64,000 bases of DNA from Allodiplogaster sudhausi (lineage: Eukaryota > Nematoda > Chromadorea > Rhabditida > Diplogasteridae). The DNA lies in the NCBI GenBank assembly GCA_945643635.1, contig CALZFC010000010.1, positions 912,501 through 976,500 of the forward strand, in the 5' to 3' direction. Within the stretch, counting starts at the first letter, position 1. Each line of letters starts with the position of its first letter. Of the stretch, positions 45,601 through 56,258 are shown piece after piece. The translations under genes and the position numbers were made by a program. The notes under the pieces are model-generated. The model saw only the letters and a program-made list of their open reading frames with translations. It was not told the DNA's origin and ran no database searches.

Positions 45601-48600
45601 ATTACTCCATCAGATTTCTGTAAATTGTTAACTTCCTAACGGTGAAATCATCCATATCAGCTTATTGTCAAGCACTCCTATTCAATTAGACATATACTTT
45701 GAAAGATGCTGTTTTATATAAATGTATCTCGCTACCAGAACCCTAATTGATTGATGATGTTGTATACAGGCCGAGCGACAGTACTGGACCAGTTGCCTGT
45801 CGACATCTCTCCGTGTTACTCAATCTGGGCTCCTAAAGATGAGGGAATTGTCTTTGTTGGTCTCGAAGACAAGCCTTTCCGTCTTGGCAAGGCCTACTGC
45901 GACAATCGAAAGTTGGACATATTTATTTTCAAATGGACTCTTTTATTGACCAGTACATTGAAAACGACTACGCTCTCCTCACTCTCTGTAGACGATTCCC
46001 CAAGGCTTGGAATTGCATTCCTGATAATTGAAACCCGGTTTTTTTTGTACAGAGGCCAGCTCTATTACTACAATCTCCAGAAGGCTTCTGTTCAAGAAAT
46101 TGGAAGTGGCGAGTGGGCAATGCTATCTCCTTCCTTCTCTCCTGATATGCATGTCCGTTTGATAACCAGCTTTCCCAGTATATCGGTTCTCTCTCCCACT
46201 TTGCCTCTTCTCTCTCACATCTCTCTCTTACTTTACTCTACTTAATTCACACTCTCTCCGCTCTTCTCCCCTTTGCAATGTCCTCTTAACCCGCAGACCC
46301 TTGTCTTCTTCCGCCGCAAGCCGGACGGGCCTCACAAGGCAGTCCTCGAGATGGTCAAGGTGCGGTTTTCATTACTTACCTTGGTATAATTTTGTGAACT
46401 TGCCTTGGCGGATAAACAACTAAACAATTTAACAATTAAAGAAGACCTGAATGTTGTGCTCTCCTGACCAGAGCGATTTAATATAGTTAAAGAATATTAA
46501 ACTTTATTGCAAAGGCCGTTAATTGTGTTTGGCTTTTGTTTGTTTAGGTATCTTGGCCTTACGATGGAGAGGAGCCAGTCGTAGTTGTTCCAATCGTGAC
46601 AGCGGTGGAGAAGGCAGAGGACTTCCCGGGGATCACTGTTCTCACGGCTGGTTCTAGTCGTCTGCCTTTTCTTTTCCATTTCTTTATGGACAAAACCATT
46701 ATATTATTCTTACAGGTACCCACTCGGTGCTGGTCTGAAGATTCTCGCCATTTTCTCGCTACAATTCTCTGGCGCTCAAAGCTGGTCGTATTTGTTGTTG
46801 TTTTTTTTTAAAGAAACATAACCAAATCTCCCTTTCTTCCCAGGAAATCATCCGAATTATACTGGAGAGCGGATTACTAACCATGGTAAGGTGTTCTGAA
46901 ATTATTTCATAGGGTCTTAAAACTTTGATTTCAAGGGAAATTAATGGTTTCACTAATTTTGAATCAAAACAATTCAGCGAATTAGTTACGCCCTTTGTAA
47001 CAATACTTCTAAATCATTTTTCATTTTGACCAGTTCCATGGATACTGTAGGCCAAGTGCACGGCAGCTGGAATCTGCTGGATGTGAGTGGCCGGCTGCTT
47101 CTCGCTTCTCTAATCGCAAGCGCCCCCAATCGGCCACCGAAGACTTTTCTTGGCGAGATGCCAAGTGGAACTGGAGAACAGGTTGGAGAGGAGAGAGAGC
47201 AGAGGAGAGAGAGAGAGCAGAGAGAGAGAGAGATAGGAGAGTTGGCAGAGAAATTGAAGAGAGTGCAGAGAGAGAGAGAGAGAAGAAAAGATTTAAAGAT
47301 TATCTCACTCTTCTTGGTTTAAGATAGTGTGGACTTCTCTAGACTCGAATGCAGTGGTGGAAGTGCCAAAGAGTCTGCTCAACCACTCCTGGCGGTTCCT
47401 TGATTTCCAGAGAGATGGTGAGATTCCATAAAAAGTAGTTGCCTATTCCGTCATCTTAGAACGAGCTTCGAAATAACTGATTATCTCTTGAGGTGGAATG
47501 CCCTATGAAGGAATTCTCTTCATGCCAAATGCCGGCGACTCTCTGCCGCTTGTTTCTTTTGTCCACGGCGGTCCGCATGGATTCTCGTCGGCTGCGTCAG
47601 ACGCACTTATTTTCCTTTCTGTAATGTCCTTATAAAAGAATGAAGAGTAATCTGTTTTGCCGTGCGGTAGTTAGGAAGCAATTCCTACGAGATTATTAAT
47701 GTAGTGAATGTTCTGAGATAGAGTATTTAATGTTAAGCTGGCAGCGCCGTGACATCTCGCTCCTGCTGAATGCTGGCTTCGCTGTCCTGGCTGTCAACTA
47801 CCACGGCTCGACTGGATTCAGAGACGACTTCATTCGTGCTCTGCCTGGAAAATGCGGTGATCTCGACGTCAACGATGTCCATGTGAGAGTTGGTCAATGT
47901 TGTCCATGTGAGATTTGGTCAACGATGTTCATGAGTTTTGGTTAACGATGTGTATTACGTGATTTGGTCAACTATGTTCATGAGATTTCGCCAACGATGT
48001 TCATATCAGACTTAGTTCAACCAGTCGTTTCAAATTGTTTATAATGCCTAAACCATGTGCTCATTCCTTGTCAGCATGCGATGGTGGAAACTCTGAAATC
48101 AGAAAGCCGCCTCGACTCGTCGCGCGTTGTTGCCTTCGGTGGTTCCCACGGAGGATTCATTGTCTCTCATCTCGCAGGTTTTGATTCTTCGAAATCATTT
48201 TAGATCAGATCATGCGTTATCTCCTTAGTTCACAGTCAAATAAAACAAGCCCAAAAAAATTTCTCCTAATGAAATCCAAACAATATAACGCTGAATCCAT
48301 CAACAAGAACTTGGCTGTATCTGACCAGCATAAAAAGCGGTCGTTGCTCTGAATCCTGTGCTCAATATCCTCGCCCTGCAAGATCTTTCGGACATTCCGC
48401 GGTGGTGAGGACGACTTCTGTTAATCTCATTCCTTTCGTAATAGTTAGTAGTCGATTTCTGGTTAGTTCTCAATCAGAGAATAAAATGGTTGCTGGATGA
48501 TTTTCCCGCAGTGTGATGGGTCGCTGGAAAATGGGGTCGAAAAACCGGGTGGGTAGTGTTTTAAAAAACTAACTTTTCAGATCTCTTTAATCGTTTTCTG

Positions 48601-49370
48601 TACAAAGTAACGAAGTATGCAAGAAAATGTTCTCCTTAAAAAGAAGAGTGGCGTAATACTGGTGCCACCAAAACCCGGAGGAGAGCCGAAATCCGCAACC
48701 CTTTCGTTTCCTGTTTTCAATACAGAAGAAAGGTTGAATTCCAATTGCTCCCCTTGTTTCTGATTATCAGGACGGCGGTGAAGGATGCGAGCTTCGTGCC
48801 CGACTGGACAAAGCCTCTGTCGCCAGAGATACAGAAGCTGATGTTCGACGCTTCTCCCATCGCGCACGCTCATAAGTTACGCGTTATTTTGCAATATTAA
48901 CATGGGTGAGAGAAAGAGAGATCGAGAGAGGAAAGGATCTAGAGTCAACGAGAGAAGGAGTCAGAGGGAAGGAGAACCACGAATGGCGAACAGAATACAG
49001 TTCTGGTGAAGAACCCCTACCTTCTGCTGATCGGCGGGAAGGATCTTCGTGTTGTTCCCCACTACCGCGCATTCATCCGAACTCTGCTGGTTAATAACGT
49101 CAAAGCCAAGTTCGTACTAAAATAACGTCGAGACCAAATTCCATTTTATAGATATTAATTATCCTTTAAATTTCCTTCTCCACTGCATCCATTCCGTCAT
49201 TTCTCTCCAATAATCACTCGAACTTTATCTCTCATCCCCTTCACCGAGGTAATCTGCGAACTTCTAGAATACATTACTACCCCGAGTCTGCCCACCCCCT
49301 CGTGGAGGTTGATGTAGAGGCCGACTTCGCCATCAACATGGTTCGATGGTTTCAGAAAGCAATGGCCTAG
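42644..49370 (+). CDS. APEH: Acylamino-acid-releasing enzyme (acylaminoacyl-peptidase), family S9C, ~23 exons
   Basis: Removes N-acylated amino acids from blocked peptides in the cytosol. Exons I can support (phase-consistent unless noted): 42644-42724, 42835-42888, 42960-~43005 (weak), 44661-44751, 44838-44925, 45095-45258, 45355-45442, 45770-45911, 46053-46185, 46297-46359, 46548-46637, 46716-46784, 46844-46890, 47034-47181, 47324-47417, 47493-47625, 47738-47882, 48075-48177, 48338-48404, 48512-48548, ~48771-48882, 49001-49109, 49268-49370. They total ~735 codons, close to the ~732 residues usual for the family. The N-terminal part gives the beta-propeller ([32 protein letters not shown]). 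The C-terminal alpha/beta hydrolase shows HGGPH (47564-47578), NYHGSTGF, nucleophile Ser in GGSHGGF (codon 48144), Asp in [10 protein letters not shown] (49042) and His in YPESAHPL (49293). The first ATG is in frame with LYGELAQIP, as expected. Uncertain: exons between 42960 and 44660, a possible missing ~8 residues before 48338, and joints between 48404 and 49001. Confidence 0.9.
43006..44660 (+). other. Long uncertain intron of APEH
   Basis: 1.65 kb with no clear coding. One or two short exons covering family residues ~60-90 should lie here. Candidates are a second GTGACAACC... start near 43157 and ...GAAACTCCTGTGGATGTG near 43269, neither convincing. Confidence 0.4.
47182..47323 (+). other. 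APEH intron with (GA)n tract
   Basis: 142-bp intron made largely of GAGAGA-type repeats. The intron at 48883-49000 is similarly GA-rich. Confidence 0.6.
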
Positions 49371-49432
49371 GTTGCCTAACGAGGAAGCCGTTTACTAACT
49401 TTCTTGTAATTGGAGTTTATGTTCGAATTTTC

Positions 49433-50144
49433 GACATGTCTATTGATTCCCGTTAAATGTAGCAAAAAAAAACCGCGTAAATATGTTTTCGCGTGTGCAG
49501 CTGTGGCTGGTCCTTTATAGCACCCTGAAAATCATATAATTTTTTTGAAACTGAAAAAAAACAAATCCTTTGAATTATGTAATATTATATTTACTTAATA
49601 AAAATATTTTGGATTTTAATTTCAAATGCGTTTACATTATATCTAATGTTGAACAATGGCTCATATATTTGTGAGAATATAAATAAACTCTTCTAAATGA
49701 AAATTTCCCGAATCCAATGTTCTTCCTTGGCTAGCAAGAGAGAAAAGTAAAAAAAAACACAAATATAAACACTTTAACCAAACTCCATGGTGGAAAATGA
49801 AGATGCAAAAGGCAAGAGACGAAGAGATGTTTATTTTTAGAGTGTGGTACAGTATGAATTTTTTTATTTCGAGTAAACATGGAAAACATGATTTTACCGC
49901 TCCTTTACTTCAATGTATTTAATTATGTACTATTTTTATCCAATGATTTATTGTGTGTGTCTGCGAGGAACGGGCGAAGGAGTGGAAGAGGGTTTCGATT
50001 GACGAGAGTTCGCCAGTCCAGCAATAGCGAGCGGGGCAAGCAAACGTGGGCGGGGCTAGCAAAAGTGGGCGTGGCTAGCAAAAGTGGGCGGGGCTAGCAA
50101 AAATGAGCAGGGCTAGCAAAAGTGGGCGTGGCCAGTAGCACGTC
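49433..50144. other. Non-coding stretch between APEH and the coiled-coil gene
   Basis: AT-rich, no convincing exon. AATAAA at 49597-49602 could polyadenylate APEH, but it lies in the duplicated block. Ends in a minisatellite. Confidence 0.4.
50031..50131. repeat. Minisatellite, period ~20 bp, ~5 copies
   Basis: Unit close to GCAAAAGTGGGCGGGGCTA. The second segmental copy (near 62337) has only one such unit, so the array expanded or contracted after duplication. Confidence 0.85.
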
Positions 50145-51675
50145 CTATCCTTGGCGGCGGTTGTTGCCCACGGTCGAGCGCGGCGTGACGTAGTTGGAGG
50201 AGAGGGAAGAAGTTGCGAGTTCGGCGGGGCGAGCCGAGATCGGAGGGGCGACACCGACATTCGAGCCTTCAAAAGGAGATAATTTTGAAACTTAGTAAGA
50301 GCTAGAATATAATACTTTAATTTAAAAAAAAAACTCCTTTCATTACGCCTATATTTCATGAAGAGTTCAATTAACCCTGGACAGCCTCCTCCGAGTGGCG
50401 GATCTCGCTGATTGCCGTGTCCAAGTGCGAGAGGGCAGAAGAGAGAGCGGCAGAGCGAGCGGCGAGAGAGGACTGCAGGGCCGAGAGCTGAGAGAAGACA
50501 GAGAAATTTGCGGTTGAACATTTATTTCATTTTTGATGTCTTGTGATATGGGAGATCCTTGAGATCTCTTCTCTGCTCAATTCTATCGATTCGTATCATG
50601 TCGCCCTATTCTATAATCTCTCTCTCTCTCTCCATCTCTCCTCTCTTTGCTGTCTCTCCTTCTTACGCACTCTCTTTCTCTCTCGCTCACTCTCTCTCTT
50701 CCTCCAACCTGCTGCCTCTCGCCGACGCATCTTTCCTTCCATTCCGTGAGCTGCTGAATCAGCTTGAGTTCCTCCTCGTCAGCCTCGTCGTCATCGCAGG
50801 AATCATCACTAAAAATTCGGATGAAAAAATTATTTTGCGTAAGTTATCCTCCTTATTTATTTCTTTTCGGTTCTTTTCCAACAGAAACTGTAAATCCCAT
50901 ACTCGATCGGCTTCTCCAGAAGTGCAGAGACACGATAGAGAAGTTCGCGCTCCGACCGCTCGCGCTCGTCCGACAGCGTCGGAATGTCCTGCAGAGAAAA
51001 GGAGTTTAAATTTGAAGTTAGTCCAGGACGAGTGCGCGGAGCATAAGAAAATGAGGCACCAATGTGAGCGGCTCGCTCTGGCGGCGGGCACGCTTCTTCT
51101 GATGCGGAACGAGGCGTCCGACATGGTCGCCGAGGTCATCTAAAATATGGATTTATATTAGCTACCAGAAATCTGTCTTTTCAGGGAATCCTGGAAGAAT
51201 TGGAGGGAGATTCAAGCGACTCGCGAAGTCGGTCGGTCCCTTCGTTCATTTCAATCGCGGTGTCGAGGTCGGCGTCGGTGGCGCGTCGGCGAGGGCGGGA
51301 AGCGCGCGGTGCCGCGATGCCAGCCGCTCCTGGAATGTGGACGGGTAGGCGGAGCTTAAGATTAATCGTCTGCTTATCAGTCATTTTACAAGAATAGTCG
51401 GGAGAGGGGTGGTTGGCAAAGAAAGGCAGAAAAGCAAGAGAAATGAAGGATGAAAATGTTCGATGCCAGTCGTGATAAAATTGAACAAAATAGATAGATG
51501 GGCGATCTGGGCTTCTCGTAAATTTAGCATAGTTTAAGTCTGACTCAGACGCTGAAGGAAGCCCTGGGCAAGCGGAATGGCGACTGCGTTCAGATTCTGA
51601 GGGTGCGGCGCTCCTCCAGCTGCAGGAGGTCCACGAGGGGCTCCGCCAGGTGTTTTGCTGCTGCGGTTGGGCCAT
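50145..51675 (-). CDS. Coiled-coil protein of unknown function, copy 1 (possibly impaired)
   Basis: I do not recognise the family. Minus-strand exons in order: E1 51675-~51213 (ATG of MAQPQQQN, or alternative ATG of MTDKQTINLKLRL at 51384), E2 51139-51060, E3 50988-50903, E4 50808-50709, E5 50487-50376, E6 50266-50145 (TAG). E2 to E6 join in phase through GT-AG introns. E2 is basic (HQKKRARRQSEPL), E3 starts DIPTLSDERERSERELL, E4 is acidic then helical (DDDEADEEELKLIQQLTEW), E5 is Ala/Ser-rich heptad-like (LSALQSSLAARSAALSSAL), and the tail ends STVGNNRRQG. Coding is supported by the second copy: most differences in E3-E5 are silent or conservative. Odd: the donor that copy 2 has after E1 is deleted here, so E1 cannot join E2 in frame by an obvious site. 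Confidence 0.6.
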
Positions 51676-51680
51676 TCTCA

Positions 51681-52104
51681 TACACTGAAAATCATATAAT
51701 TTTTTTTTCTTGAAAAAAAACCAATAATTACAATTTGACAATTTGGTATGACTGACGTTTCAATGAGATCTTCGATGTAGGATAGCCGCTCGAGGCGAGA
51801 GTAGAAAGGTGAAGTGGCGAGGGAGATTTTCGAAATGACAACTGGGCTATTATACATGACTTTTTGCTGACTTCATGATTTCGATTAGAGTAGATTTCAT
51901 AAGTACAAAAATTTCACAACTTTTGCACTCAAATTACGAATATGGAATTTCCGTGTTTGTCATGAATATAATTATATCCCATTTCTTGAGCTTTCATCAT
52001 TATTTTTTTTAGAACTAAAGAATTGACAATAAAAGCAATTTGTTTTAATACCTCTCTCTCCATCTATCTGACTGTTACTGTGTAAGCAGTAAAGGTAAAT
52101 CGCA
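51681..52104. other. No gene seen
   Basis: About 420 bp of AT-rich sequence without an exon, tRNA or clear repeat; presumably upstream flank of the coiled-coil gene. Confidence 0.4.
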
Positions 52105-52122
52105 TGACTAAATCGAAACTAT

Positions 52123-52184
52123 GGGCCGAACCGTTATTCGAACCCGGACCCGAAGCGAGATTCATACCCATAGACCATCCGGCT
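52123..52184 (-). pseudogene. tRNA-Pro(CGG) pseudogene
   Basis: 62 nt. About 10 nt are missing around the 3' side of the anticodon stem and variable loop, and the acceptor starts AGCCGGA. Confidence 0.85.
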
Positions 52185-52413
52185 ACACTGGTTGTTTTGG
52201 AAAATATAAAGTATAAATGAAAGTTCAATGATTATAAATATTCAATTATACTTTCACTAAATTGTTAATTCTAAAAGGCGGTTTAAAAAGCGTTCTTGTT
52301 GCCACAGGCATGGAGAAAACGCTCGCAACCAAAAAAAATTAACATTCTAGGCGATGCGTTAATTACTTGAACGCCACTTTCTTTAGGAAAGAGAATAAAG
52401 ATCTTGAGTCGTA

Positions 52414-52485
52414 TCCGATGTAGTCTAGTAGTTATGATTTGCGTCTCTCACATGCAAGGCCGGGGTTCGATTCCCCGCATCGGAA
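52414..52485 (+). tRNA. tRNA-Glu(CTC), dispersed copy
   Basis: Identical to the array consensus except D-loop G18 is A. All stems pair and both internal boxes are nearly intact, so it may still be transcribed. Striking conservation compared with its diverged flanks. The downstream CTTTTTG gives a T5 terminator. Confidence 0.8.
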
Positions 52486-52549
52486 GAACTTTTTGAATTT
52501 TTATTTATTTGTTTATCTGATTTATTTCGTTTAGCAGTGATGAGAGAGA

Positions 52550-52620
52550 TTATCGGTGGTTCATTGGTAGAATGCTCGCCTTCCACGTCGGCGTCCCGTG
52601 TTCGATTCGTGTGCGACGCA
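52550..52620 (+). pseudogene. tRNA-Gly(TCC)-like relic
   Basis: 71 nt with glycine-tRNA landmarks: TGGTTCATTGGTAGAATGCTCGC then loop CTTCCAC (anticodon TCC) and TTCGATT T loop. Acceptor, anticodon and T stems each contain mismatches, so this is probably a pseudogene lying 64 bp after the lone Glu gene. Confidence 0.65.
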
Positions 52621-53420
52621 ACTATTGACTCTGATGTGGCATTGCATGTTGCTTGTTTGCACTTCGTTGAGTCACCAGTTCGAAGTGCCTCGTGGAGTGT
52701 CTTCCTGTTTCTATGACGGAACTTATCTTCTACTAATTCATACATCTGCATCGTGCAGAAAATACGCGAGCAATTTTATATTTAGATATTAGCCCAAATC
52801 TAGTTCATTCCGGTCGCCGTATTATCTCGTCTTCCTCCTGCCTCTACGTACACCAATTCAATCAGTTCAACTGATCCGTCCCGTAGCCCCCGGCAGAGGA
52901 ATCGAGCCATATCGGGTGCAAATCATGCCTTTCTCCTTTTAATTCTTGCTATTTTATCTATGCGATTCATCAGTTAACGTATTCCAAAAAAAATGAATAG
53001 CTTTCAAGTGATACATTCGCATTTCTTCCTTTTTCCATCGGAATTGCTCGGTTTTGAATACGGGCCAAAACGGTTGTAATCATGCAAGTGGAGTCGCATC
53101 CAATTATTTTTGGTGCAATAAATTTTTATATAAATATCTAAAAATCTTGAAGCTGCTTCCTCTCGTTCGAAAGAGGGCTTTCGCTCTCACGGAAAGGAGA
53201 TCCAGCAGAAAGAGTCTTGTCTTGTGCAAATATCGCGCTGCAGTATAAAGAATGTGAATACTTTTCGTTTTCCACGGAAATATATACAAGATGAATGAGA
53301 ACGTCAAACACATCGATCCCAAAGGCACAAATGGAAAAATATCTTTGTATATGATTTTTTCGTGGAGGCTTACGTATATAGTATAATATATGTATATAGT
53401 ATAATATATATTTATATATA
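52621..53420. other. No gene seen
   Basis: AT-rich, with a (TA)n region at 53370-53455. A short stretch at 52889-52927 recalls a broken tRNA-Glu on the minus strand, too little to annotate. Confidence 0.35.
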
Positions 53421-53454
53421 TAGCCCTAATTAATATATATATATATATATATAT

Positions 53455-53716
53455 GACGCGATTTGCGAGAGAATCAAAATGAATCAAAGCGACCGCGGAC
53501 ATAGCCAAAATCGACCAGCTGGGATTTTGTTCAAAAGTTCCTAATAAGTAATTTCTGATACGCGGAATCGATTGGAAGTGGTTTAAGGATCGGAAAATGC
53601 CGTTTTCGGTGGATATGAAGGCTTCAAATATGCGGCTCGCCGCGCAGGTGGGCGAGTTGGATGCACTTCTGAGGTCATTGCGGCGCACTTTTTTGAGATA
53701 TAGAAATGAAAATTAG
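53455..53716 (+). pseudogene. Decayed coding fragment in left foldback arm
   Basis: Reads ADIAKIDQLGFCSKV, a stop, then FLIRGIDWKWFKDRKMPF and a leucine-rich stretch LAAQVGELDALLRSLRRTF. The FxIRGIDWK string recalls MATH/TRAF-type domains, but this is a weak resemblance. Broken by at least one in-frame stop and an insertion. Confidence 0.4.
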
Positions 53717-54589
53717 CAATATAATAGCCAAGACATTGCTCTAAACCATGGAAAAATAAAAATTTGAAAATGTTCAACTTTCCATCTTTTATAGTCTTTT
53801 AAGTTTGAAGGAGATCAAACAACGTGTTTCTCATTTTACCAGAACCAAACCTATACAACTGTATTGAGCATGAAAGGAGCTTTTGAATGCACTATTGGCT
53901 TCGGGAAACTTAGGATGCGCTGAAGTTTCCTAATCGATTTTCCCTGCGCGGCAGTAGAAATCAGTACTTCATAATCATTTTCGCACGTCCAAACAGACAC
54001 CAAAAGAACGAGCGTGAAATTTGCTACACGCTGAACCCCTTTCAATGAACTTTCTAGTTTACAATATTTTGTTATAAGCTTTAAAAGAAGGGCCGGTAGT
54101 GCTAGTTACATAGCGCCCAATAATCCATTTTCTTAGTTTATTCGAATTAGAATATTCCAATTATTTTTCAAGCACCTATCCTTGAAGAATTATTAAAAGC
54201 AGATGCCGTATTCTTTTGATCTATAACAAAAGATCGTGGATTCGGAATTTTATTGAAAGTGGTTCAAATTGAAGCAAATTTAACGCTCTTTCTTGTGGTG
54301 TATGTTTCGGCATACGAAGATGATTCTGAAGTAGTTCTTCAGTGGCGCGGACCCGCTGATTTGTACTGCCGCAAGGTGATAATCGCCTAGGAAACTTCAG
54401 CGCATCCTAAGTTTCCAAAACCCAATAGTCCATTCGAAAGCTCTTTTCATGCTCTAAACAGCTGTATAGGTTTGGTTCTGGTAAAATGAGAAACACGTTG
54501 TCTGAGCTCCCTCAAACTTTTAATTCCATAAAACAAACAGTGTTTCACATTTTCGGATTTTTCTTTTTTTGTTGTTTAGAGTAATAACT

Positions 54590-54856
54590 TGTCTATTATA
54601 ATGCTAAATTTCATTGCTATTTCTCAATAAAGTACGTCTCAATGACCACAGACGTGCATCCAACTCGCCTCCTAGCGCGGCGAGCCTCATAATTCAAGCC
54701 CTCATAGCAAATGAACAAAACATTTTCCAACTCCCAGACTAGTTCCAATCGATTCCTCGTATCAGGAAGTACCTATAACGAACTTTTGAACAAAATCCAA
54801 GCTGGTCGATTTTGGCTATGTCCGCGGCCTTTTTGATTCTCTCGCAAATCGAGTCA
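54590..54856 (-). pseudogene. Decayed coding fragment in right foldback arm
   Basis: Same fragment as the left arm on the opposite strand: ICERIKKAADIAKIDQLGFC followed by YFLIRGIDWN and then stops. Confidence 0.4.
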
Positions 54857-54880
54857 TATATATATATATTAATTAGGCTA

Positions 54881-56258
54881 AACCGCTGGAGTGACATTAA
54901 CGGGATGTACACATCGCAGATGGCAGCCCTTATATTTAAAAAAAATGCTTTTTCGCAGGTCGCCAAAAATTAATACCGTATAAACCATGTATAATGTGTG
55001 GCTCTCTCATAAATGCTCCTTTATATCATAACAATATGTATCAGTGCAATTTTTTAAATTTAAAAACAATTACAGTAATCGTTGAGGATGGTCGTTATCA
55101 GTGGCTGTAATACCCATTGTAATACTTATTCATACGCCTGTCCTCTTGGTTAACTAGATTAATAGTGCAGCCGTGGTAATCAATCAATTAAATTATTTGT
55201 ACTCATCCACGTTCTGGAACTGAAGATGTGCATGTCTTTGTAATGTTGACGCTTCTTACAACAAAAATGTCAGGATGGCTTTGATATTCGTTCAGAACGC
55301 ATCTATGAGTGCTCTGGTAACCCTGAAATGGTTAAACGAAAATAATCAAATGAAATGAATAAGATGAGAAGTTTCTTATTGTTACTTGTAAGAAGTAATT
55401 GTAAGAAGGCCAAACGTATGTACTTATCCAGCAGGTGCTGTAGAAAATAACGCATCTGAAAGGTCAATTAAATTCTTTTTAATTGCAAGAAGAACAAAGA
55501 CAAAAAAGATTATTTCTGTCAGTTTTTGGCCATTGATTATTCAAACTATTATAGTACTATTAGTTGAGCAACTACCATTGTGATATGAAGTGAATTGCTG
55601 ATAATCAGCTCCAGTAGATCATAGATTAATTCGCGATTTCAGAGCAGGTTTCGTGAAGATATGTTCAAATATTTATGACTGAGCGCGCACGAAGTGTCTA
55701 TGACTCCAATAACTAAAATGATTAATTTTATTCCTTTTCTTAAAAAATTAGTTCTTATTAGCTAAAACAACTGAAACGTGGACAAAATATGCGCGGTTTT
55801 ACTTAAAATTAAACATCTGAAAATGATGGGAGGGATCTAAAGGGAATTAAACATCTGAAGATGATGGGAGAGTCTTAAAATCTATTCCACTCGAATGTTC
55901 GGCTGGAAATGAGATCCAAAAGGAGAGTCACTCTGCGGCATTCTTGTGCAAATATTGCGCAGAATAAGGAATGTAAACAATTGTCACTGACATGGGAGAA
56001 TTCACTATTTCAATGAGAATGGCAAACAAGCCCAATGGCGACTGATGGAAAAATGCATGTGGATATTTTTTCTTTTTAGTAACGGTGAAAATTATTATCA
56101 AAATGTTAGGAGCTGCCTGGCTGGCCCACTTTCTCAAATCCTGGAACTGGCCCAAGGAAAGTTGGGCCGGCCCATAGAGTTTACATGTATGTATATTGTT
56201 ATGGCAAATTGACAGACAAAAATTGTTTTATGCTGCTTGTACATTTGCACAGGAACGA
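54881..56258. other. No gene seen
   Basis: 1.4 kb AT-rich. The stretch near 55930-55970 (CTTGTGCAAATATTGCGCAG...) is a weak old match to 53215-53260. No convincing exons. Confidence 0.35.

Larger units (their letters stand above)
49433..51680. repeat. Segmental duplication copy 1
   Basis: Starting 63 bp after the APEH stop, this block (ACATGTCTATTGATTCCCG... to ...GTTGGGCCATTC) is repeated in the same orientation at 61453-64000, with scattered substitutions and indels. It contains the minus-strand coiled-coil gene. Confidence 0.85.
52105..52490. repeat. Lone inverted, diverged copy of the Glu/Pro unit
   Basis: Orientation is opposite to the array. It contains Pro (broken), the divergent spacer with matching stretches (AAATATAAAGTATAAATGA, CACTAAATTGTTAAT, TTTCTTTAGGAAAGAGA) and Glu. 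Divergence is far higher than within the array. Confidence 0.9.
53421..54880. repeat. Foldback element 1: ~670-bp inverted arms
   Basis: Left arm ~53421-54091, right arm ~54203-54880, ~110-bp loop. The ends match as TAGCC(C)TAATTAATATATAT. Landmarks on both arms: GACATAGCCAAAATCGACCA, GTGTTTCTCATTTTACCAGA and AACTTAGGATGCGCTGAAG. Arms are diverged (roughly 80-85% by eye). Each arm holds the same decayed reading frame (see next entries), so the arms look like two convergent copies of an old gene fragment. Confidence 0.85.

Noticed and set aside
46596..46811. Single 71-codon exon covering two APEH segments
   Set aside because: The open frame reads through a ~78-bp in-frame intron; family alignment favours splicing from GI-T to [10 protein letters not shown].
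51200..51397. Plus-strand frame opposite exon E1 of the coiled-coil gene
   Set aside because: Frame is not kept in copy 2, whereas the minus frame AIEMNEGTDRLRESL is identical with silent differences.
52889..52927. Possible third tRNA-Glu relic on the minus strand
   Set aside because: Only GATTTGCA- and TCGATTCC-like pieces match; the anticodon and half the T stem are absent.
53104..53688. 194-codon minus-strand frame
   Set aside because: Mostly TA-repeat translation (YIYIYI) antisense to the foldback coding relic.
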